The notes beneath the pieces were generated by a model. That model saw nothing but the letters and a program-made list of their open reading frames with translations, was not told where the DNA came from and did no database searches. A stretch of DNA of 64,000 nucleotides from Branchinecta lynchi (lineage: Eukaryota; Arthropoda; Branchiopoda; Anostraca; Branchinectidae). Position numbers and translations under genes: made by a program. Positions 54,816 through 61,078 of the stretch are shown here, in pieces (the first letter of the stretch is position 1; every line of letters starts with the position of its first letter). The stretch covers positions 12,524,212 to 12,588,211 of the forward strand of contig JAKZAP010000021.1 in the NCBI GenBank assembly GCA_023053575.1, written 5' to 3'.

Positions 54816-55754
54816 ATGTAGGGGACTTATAGGCGACAGTCGATATATGTTAGCTCATAATCATCTTCGGCAATGAGGGGTTTGCAGCTTTTGCTAGTTG
54901 GTGTATCTGTGATTTGTTTCCGGTGTATTCGATGTTAAGAACAATTTGGTTCCCAATTGTAAAACATGCAAGGGACTTGTAAGTAATAATCGGCTGTTAT
55001 GTTACAAAAATCTTCAGCGATGAGGGGTTTGCAACTTTTGCTACCTGGTGTACCCATTATTTTTATCCGGTGAACTTGATGTCTATCATGGGAGACGGAC
55101 TTGTAAGTAAGAATCGGTTCACGAGGGGCTAGAATTTTGTGCAAATTGTTGCATATTGTATTCGATTTATATAAATCTGACGGTAAGAAAGTTTGTATCG
55201 ATGGTCTATCGCTGTAACCTAGGATTAACTGTTTCCGCAACGGGTACAAACGATAATGTAAAACAATGAGGTAGTTTCGTAATAATTGATAGCGTCATCT
55301 ATGGTATTTTAATCCTGAAAAGTTAAGGATAGCTTTATAATACCAACTAGATTATATAAGATATTGTTCCAAGTTTTCATCCGTCACGATGTCTACGGAT
55401 TGAAAAGGATTTAAAAAGCATTTAACCGAAAGCAAAGAAACAAAACCAAAGTGTTGCTCTCGCAACACTTCACGTTGCCCAGGCAACGTAGGTCTAGTTT
55501 TTCATTGCTATGCGATCACCCGTTCAAAAGTTATAAATACCTCAAGATTCCAGATTCCCCTCCCTCCACTCCCCCAACGATGCTCGGATCGGGGAAATGA
55601 TGCAACAATCATTTGGGGTCCCTGATATGCCTGCAAAGTTTGATCGTCCTAGTGTATATGGAAGTGCCCGAACTAGCAAAATCCGGACCGACCGACGGAC
55701 GGACAGAAATTGCAATCGCTATATGGCACTTGGCCGAAAGGCAAGTGCCATAAT

Positions 55755-56390
55755 AACATGTCAAAAATGGCTAAGATGGCAACCAAAGTTTCGGCGTTCG
55801 GCTGAATACAGGGTCGCACATGGATGCATGTTTTCAATGATTATTTCCCCCCCTTCTCCGGATGTAGAAAAATATTTTAAGATCTGGGCAGTGAATAAAC
55901 TTCAAAGAAATGACGTAGGAATGCAAAGAAATTCCGGTAAATTCCAAGGTAAAATCTCGAACAATTCTGGTATGATCTTGGAGCTGCCCCTCCCCACCCC
56001 CTCCCTCTACAAGGAAGGGCTCGTGATGCCCCTGGGTCTACTGTAAAACCAGTCAGGGTTTCAGACTCAATGACTATGGTCTCAAAACGAACCGTCAAAT
56101 GTAGGCCAAAATCAAATGGTCAAATGAGAATCTTCTGCAGATGGCGCGCGGGAATTTTTCCATCCCATCCGTTACATTGCAAGATAGGCGAGTTAGACCT
56201 CTTATATTACTATCATGATACTCTGTGGCCTGAACAGTACTGTCGGTACTGGGTACTTTCAGAGATTCGCCACAAACGAATTGCTTAATCAATATGTAAT
56301 ATAAAACAAAAATGTTGCGACATTTTGACACTGACATTGCTAAAATTTTTTGGTCCGATGCTTCAATTCTACGCAAGTTGTATTTTCATC
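55755..56390. other. Interior of the TIR element, unassigned
   Basis: Between the family 2 hairpin end and the right minisatellite. No motif-bearing frame; it may be original element sequence or flank. Confidence 0.35.
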
Positions 56391-56520
56391 GTGTCTGCCT
56401 CACGTGCCTCATGCCTGCCTCACGTGCCTCATGCCTGCCTCACGTGCCTCATGCCTGCCTCACGTGCCTCATGTCTGCCTCACGTGCCTCATGCCTGCCT
56501 CACGTGCCTCATCTGCCTCT
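56391..56520 (+). repeat. 20-bp minisatellite with CACGTG in each unit (right block)
   Basis: Same unit and orientation as 44436-44570. CACGTG at 56401, 56421, 56441, 56461, 56481 and 56501, exactly 20 bp apart. The overlapping frames (79-139 codons) are repeat artefacts. Confidence 0.9.
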
Positions 56521-56570
56521 GCCTCATGGTGTACACGAAATCGGCCAGTGCGCAACCCCTCGATAGACGC

Positions 56571-58288
56571 TTACAACGTCGTACAGTAGCGCCGCTCAAG
56601 TCCTTGGTTTTAAGTACTGACACAATGACTGAATGTCCGGAGATTTCGGAGATCCTTTTTGAGAGATTAATTATGATAAAAACTGGTCCAAAGAGTCGTA
56701 ATACAACTTCAACTTATTGGCAGCTACTCACTTCCTTGACGTGATGTTGCAGGTTTAGTAACGCAGAGACAGGTTCCATGTGTTTCATTCACCTTGGGAG
56801 TTCCCACTTTCCGACTATGGGTCAGGTTGTGTGAGATAGGTTATGTGGACAGGTTATGACGGAATGCAGGGGCGGTAGAGGATTTGTTCAGCAAAGCAAT
56901 GTTTTGTGCAAGATCGGCGTTCGACAAAATCCAGAAACTGTTTATATGTCGGTTTCCGGGGTCATTTTTTATTTAATTTGTTTGTATACAACAAAAGCGG
57001 AGTGCTTGCTCTTTCACTTTCAAATTAAACATCTCGAGGTTCATTACGCGTTGATTTTGATCTTCTTGTCATCCAACTATAGGATGGGTACCTTACCTCG
57101 TTTTTACACTACCTCGATTGTTGCCGGAAAATGTTTAAATTAAATGTACAGGCTGTCCTGACAGTCAAGGCAGAATATGATTTTTTCGACAGTCATGTGT
57201 CCAAAAATATTCAAATTCAGTGCCTTTTCTTTGTTTTGAAGCTGCTTGAAATGGGATTTTCTGGCTATTGACTTTGGTAACTACCTTTTTCATAATTTTG
57301 TAAGTCAATCGAGGTAAGGTTGAAAAGAAAAATATGTTCAGCTAGAGATATGTCTTATTTGTTGGTTCCTTTTTAAGCCAGATATACTATTCTGAAGGAC
57401 AGACTTCTCTGGAAATTTGACATCTTGTCTGAGGTTGGATACGCCTCCTGCATTCCGTCCGGAACTCAGTGAATGCTCGTTGCTCACTCACTTTTATCCT
57501 TGCTCCGGGTAATTAGATTTGGAATGGTCTGGCCTTCGAGCCCTGTTCCCCGTGCAAGTTATGTCGTGAATTTAATTTTGTTTTTAAATTTCGTATAGGA
57601 TAGCTAATGTCGATGGTCGTAAGATCTCGGAAAAACTGTATTTTTTGCAGCCGACATTTACGTCACGCATCCGACGTGGTTTTCAAGTCCACCTAACCAC
57701 TTCAGTTAATTAGTATGGTTATAGTATGCAAACAACCTGTACTTCCAGATTCGTAAGTCAAATGGGTTAGGCTTCCATCCAAACTGTCGCACTTTGTTCT
57801 TAAACGGAAGTGAGGATGATGCCGGAAGTCCTGGCATTTCCGGTTGCGGAAGACCGATCCGCGTAGAATAGAGCCAAACGCTGAAAATAAAAAAAATCAG
57901 TGTAGTGCCGTTAGGGTGGTTGGAGATCTTGGAACAGTAAAGGATAGAATTATTAGTGACGTAAAGTGGATTAGTAGTACGGCTAATGTCGGCAATTTAT
58001 TTTTGTCTTAAAAAGGTTTTTTTTTACAGTGAGAGAATTTTCCAGAAAACTAAGAACGTTTTGCGGTAAAGAGTAGGTAATTTAAAAACAATTACCGAAA
58101 TCAGAGGCCCATAAGTACCCTCCATAAGAAGGGACGTCGCAAGGTCCTTGAAGACGAGAGGCGACGTTAATCAACAACAACAATTGGCCGTAAGGTTCTT
58201 CGAGAGGCAAGTATCTATGTTGTTATAGGCTATGTTATTTTACTTGCTATTTTTATTTGAGGTGCTAATCCCCTTATTTCATTTTCAG
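56571..58288. other. Intronic sequence before the TM5-TM6 exon
   Basis: No recognised repeat terminus or gene. A 95-codon frame at 56856 has no motif. It ends in the pyrimidine-rich acceptor region. Confidence 0.4.
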
Positions 58289-58548
58289 GGCGTTTCATCA
58301 TCAGGAAAAGCCGCTTACTTTACCGCCCTCTTTCCATACCTCGTTTTGTTCACGCTCCTAGTTCGCGGAGTGACCCTAGATGGTGCGTATGAAGGGATCA
58401 TGTTTTACTTGACGCCCCAATGGGATCAGATTCTCCTACCTAAAGTTTGGTATGCGGCGATCACTCAGTGCTTCTTTTCACTATCTGTGAGCTTTGGACC
58501 GGTTGTGATGTTTTCCAGCTATAATAGCTTCAAGCAACCTATCTACAG
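58289..58548 (+). CDS. SLC6/NAT exon: TM5 and TM6
   Basis: The acceptor CATTTTCAG precedes 58289 and the donor GTAAGC follows 58548. It encodes GVSSSGKAAYFTALFPYLVL (start of TM5), FTLLVRGVTLDGAYEGIMFY, then TQCFFSLSVSFGPVVMFSSY (TM6), the unwound helix that lines the substrate pocket, and NSFKQPIYR. The K in SSGK and the RGVTL, SLSVSFGP and SSYN motifs are well kept. It ends two bases into the arginine codon. It is separated from the TM4 exon by the 16.9-kb nested-transposon intron. Confidence 0.94.
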
Positions 58549-59400
58549 GTAAGCCTAATGGTGAACTGATTTTTGAGATGACTATTTACTATGGTTATTT
58601 TGGTCAAATGAAAATAAACTTCAAAGTAAATCGGTATAAATGAAAGTGAGAATAAGATGGACCATGTAGAGTTGCGTTTTCAGGCTCAGGATTCTCAACC
58701 CGTGTTCGTCACAAGTCGTTTTTACTGAGCTCATACAGTGTGTATCCTAACACGGGTTCCGTGTTCTGTGGCTTCAAGCGCTTTTAGCTCCCGTGTTTAC
58801 GAATACGGAATCCAAACACAAACGGATTCGGTAGAGTATCAAATACTGTGCCGGGTTCTCTTATGCAAAACACAGGCGCTGAAAACGGGTGACAGTGCAA
58901 TGTGTTCAACACGCTAATTGCCGAAAACGCAACTTGGACTAGCTGCTTTTGTGTTCGTTGTTTTCGTTTTCGGAAAAAAATGCTTGTGGTTTCACCCCAG
59001 GAAATGACTCCTCTTCTCGTGACTCCCATCGACTCCCCAACAAGCCCCCGCGGAAAGGCGGAGTATCCTATTCTATATGTTCCAAGCCTCGAAAAGGGCC
59101 CGGCCACGTGCCGAAGTGGGAAAAAGCATAGTTGGTCAAAGTAAATTGGCAAAACAGCCTATTAATTTGTTTGCTAAATTACCAAAAAGGAACTACCGAC
59201 TCTGCCATTTTCCAGCTTGAGTCTGAAGAGCCAAGAAGGGCCGAAATATAGCTCTAATAAAATTTAGCTGACTTATCCGTTTTGAACCGTGAAATATGAT
59301 TCGCAGTCAGCTTGGGCCGAAGGAATATCTATTGTCATTATTCTTTATAAGTAGAGAACAGAAAGACAAAAAGTTGGGATCGGGAAGGGGGTTGGGAACC
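58549..59400. other. Intronic sequence, no clear feature
   Basis: Contains CCGTGTTCGTCAC and GGTTCCGTGTTCTGTGG words related to the ACACGGAACAGCG arrays at 33-34 kb. Overlapping frames at 58784-59152 have no family motif. Confidence 0.4.
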
Positions 59401-59452
59401 CGGGACCCCGGGCTACCCAGGTGAGTGCTCTGCCATTGAGCTACCGAGTACA
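59401..59452 (-). repeat. tRNA-like sequence in a dispersed repeat (copy 2)
   Basis: On the minus strand it has TAGCTCAATGGCAGAGC (59427-59443) as a full A-box and D-arm, and a CCCGGGTTCCC T-arm like text near 59397-59412. The anticodon stem does not pair. The adjacent plus-strand segment 59454-59505 (AGTCAGATAGAAGC, AAGGCAAATTCA) is shared with copy 1 near 4.5 kb. Confidence 0.55.
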
Positions 59453-59564
59453 ATAGTCAGATAGAAGCCGGCCGTAGGAACAGTCATCCTCGGAAGGCAA
59501 ATTCATCTCATTCTCAATTCAATTGAAAAATTTACTTCTGGCTTACTTGTCACGGTATGATTTC

Positions 59565-59612
59565 AATTTAATAATAATAATATAATAATAATAATATAAT
59601 TGCAATAATAAG
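59565..59612 (+). repeat. AAT microsatellite
   Basis: Runs of AATAATAATAT. It may be the simple-repeat tail of the tRNA-like element ~60 bp upstream. Confidence 0.7.
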
Positions 59613-60672
59613 TCTTTCGCCTCTATAAATTTCTCGGGACACTTTACACACTAAAAGGAATTCCAGCCAGGTGGTAGTCGACACCTGCTTTGAATTGGTT
59701 GATATTCTCCAATTTAGTTTATTCGTTAAAAATCTTGAAACGGCGGTAAGCCGACTGTTGAGTTTACGTCAATAATGTATACACTACAGCTATATTATTT
59801 GAAACTGAGTAGTATAAATAAAGCTAAATCACATATCCACACTACGGCCCATAACTGGCCATTTGTCGGTCACTTCACGTAACTTGTCAATAAAATTACA
59901 ATGATTAATATCACTTAATGTTAGTGTCAAAATTCATAGTATTTACAATTAACAACAATTGCGCCAAAATAACCAAAATATAAGTAACCTTAAAATCTAA
60001 GGGGAAGATTAGAATCGACTGTAAACCCTTGTATAACGTTCCATCCATGTTCTATGATTCAGTGCTTGTTGTGATGTTATTATAATTTAGTGATGTTCTG
60101 AAAAGTTCGAAATTCTTCTTAAATTTTTACCCACCCTCCCTTTCGATAAGTAACTACCATTTTGCACCGAAATCGTTAACTATTTCTTTCCTATATTTTC
60201 TTACCCTTTTGACTTCGTATGTTTTTTCCCATACACCTTTGTGGTTATCTAAATAGCTTTAAGCTAGAAGAGGTCGTCGAAGCAGTCACAGACATGCCAA
60301 GTATTTACACAAGAAATTAAAACAACAGAAACGAATGCTGGAGTAAAACTGTCTAAAAAGTGATTGATGAAGAACGACAGGAGTTTTTTCCAGACTAATT
60401 GTGCAAGTGTTTTGTTTGATTTTATGCTTGGGAGGATGTGTGGCCCACTTGTGACTGAATATATATATATTAATACACACCAACTACTACGCTACTTGAT
60501 TTTTTTTTTCAAACATCGGTGTTCTTTTTTTCGAAGTAAGGCGTACGCCATGCGATGCGCATCTGTGGAATAGCGACTATTAGTGTTTTCGCAAACAAGG
60601 CGAAGAAGAATTTTGACAGGTCAGCTCATTTCAGCGTATTTCCAAAAATTTGATTTCATTTATTAATTGCAG
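59613..60672. other. Intronic sequence before the TM7 exon
   Basis: No recognised gene or element terminus. A short AT run at 60460-60475. Confidence 0.4.
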
Positions 60673-60859
60673 GGACTCCATCATTATCAGTATTATGGAT
60701 ACTGGAACCAGTCTTCTTGCCGGTGTAACCATTTTCGCCATCCTTGGCAGTCTGGCACATGAGTTAGATGTTGACATCACCAAAGTTGTAAAAGGTGGCA
60801 CAGGACTGGCGTTTGTATCCTATCCCGACGCCATTGCCAAGATGGCAATTGTGCCGCAG
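60673..60859 (+). CDS. SLC6/NAT exon: TM7 and extracellular loop 4
   Basis: The acceptor TTAATTGCAG precedes 60673; GTTTGT follows 60859. It completes the arginine codon and reads DSIIISIMDTGTSLLAGVTI (TM7), FAILGSLAHELDVDITKVVK and GGTGLAFVSYPDAIAKM with AIVPQ. The GTGLAFVSYPDAI block is a strong NAT/SLC6 loop 4 signature. The following intron is entered ~200 bp later by the 3' end of a LINE. Exons for TM8 onward would lie beyond the window. Confidence 0.93.
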
Positions 60860-60994
60860 GTTTGTTTTTACACTTCATACCCCTCCCTCCTCCCTCCCTC
60901 TACAAAACGCGCTTTTGATTAATTTTGAATTTCGCCGGCTGTCTGTGAGTTCGGTCTTGTCGGGGAGTCACCAACATTCTCAAAGTCACTACGA

Positions 60995-61078
60995 GACGCT
61001 CGTTTTGAATCATCATTTAATACCAAGAACAAGTAATCTGATAGAGCCTCCGTCTCCCTATCTCTGTAATACGACCAT
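60995..61078 (-). repeat. Truncated copy of the 2797-3245 MITE, interrupted by LINE
   Basis: ACCAAGAACAAGTAATCTG, GAGCCTCCGTCTCCCTATC and TCTGTAATACGACCATG match the end and subterminal part of the MITE. The match stops where the LINE tail begins, so the LINE inserted into it. Confidence 0.65.

Larger units (their letters stand above)
45121..55497 (+). mobile_element. Helitron-like non-autonomous element (split by a gypsy element)
   Basis: It starts TC at 45121 after an A and ends CTAG at 55497 before a T, the A/TC...CTRR/T insertion rule of Helitrons. The 5' end carries GTGTTGCGAGAGCAACAC, TTTGGTTTTG; the 3' end carries the inverted copy (CAAAACCAAA, GTGTTGCTCTCGCAACAC), then a hairpin ACGTTGCC/GGCAACGT, then AGGTCTAG. 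Removing the gypsy element and its 5-bp duplication leaves ~1.7 kb. The right arm has two and a half ~127-151-bp tandem units (from 54821, GGGACTTGTAAGTA and CGATGAGGGGTTTGC words). No Rep/helicase is present. Confidence 0.78.
44785..55752 (-). mobile_element. Family 2 repeat, copy f (reverse, split by a Helitron-like element)
   Basis: Units at 44820-45120 and 55498-55752 form one reverse-orientation copy: the text ...GAGGCACGAGATCTCTCCAAACA continues after the insertion as TTTTTCATTGCTATGCGATC, as in copy e (42955-42995). The 5' hairpin (ATATGGCACTTGGCC...GGCAAGTGCCATA) ends at 55752. The 3' terminal hairpin is missing. Confidence 0.7.
44398..56562. mobile_element. TIR element with 8-bp TSD, subterminal minisatellites and nested insertions
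   Basis: Left terminus CGAGGGGTTGCGCGCTG (44398-44414) is matched by the complement of CGAGGGGTTGCGCACTG at 56546-56562. An 8-bp direct repeat ATAGACGC flanks both (44390-44397 and 56563-56570). Just inside each end is a TGCCTCATGGTGTAC word and a 20-bp minisatellite. The 12.2-kb span is mostly later insertions: family 2 copy f, a Helitron-like element and a gypsy element. No transposase is seen. The 8-bp duplication allows hAT, P or related superfamilies. The alternative, two unrelated minisatellite elements with accidental matching ends, is less likely. Confidence 0.65.
35601..60859 (+). other. SLC6-type sodium-dependent nutrient amino acid transporter gene (partial)
   Basis: Five plus-strand exons with canonical AG/GT borders and matching phases encode a continuous SLC6 core from before TM1 through TM7 and into extracellular loop 4. 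Wording such as [22 protein letters not shown] and AFVSYPDAI is typical of the insect/crustacean NAT branch, which couples sodium (and often chloride) entry to uptake of neutral amino acids at the plasma membrane. Introns are about 2.5, 2.7, 16.9 and 2.1 kb and hold most of the repeats of this half of the window. The start codon and the C-terminal half (TM8-TM12) lie outside or are not seen. Substrate is inferred from family resemblance only. Confidence 0.88.

Noticed and set aside
58784..59152. A 122-codon minus-strand frame and two plus-strand frames over the same region
   Set aside because: They overlap one another in an intron, have no recognisable domain, and share words with non-coding arrays at 33-34 kb.
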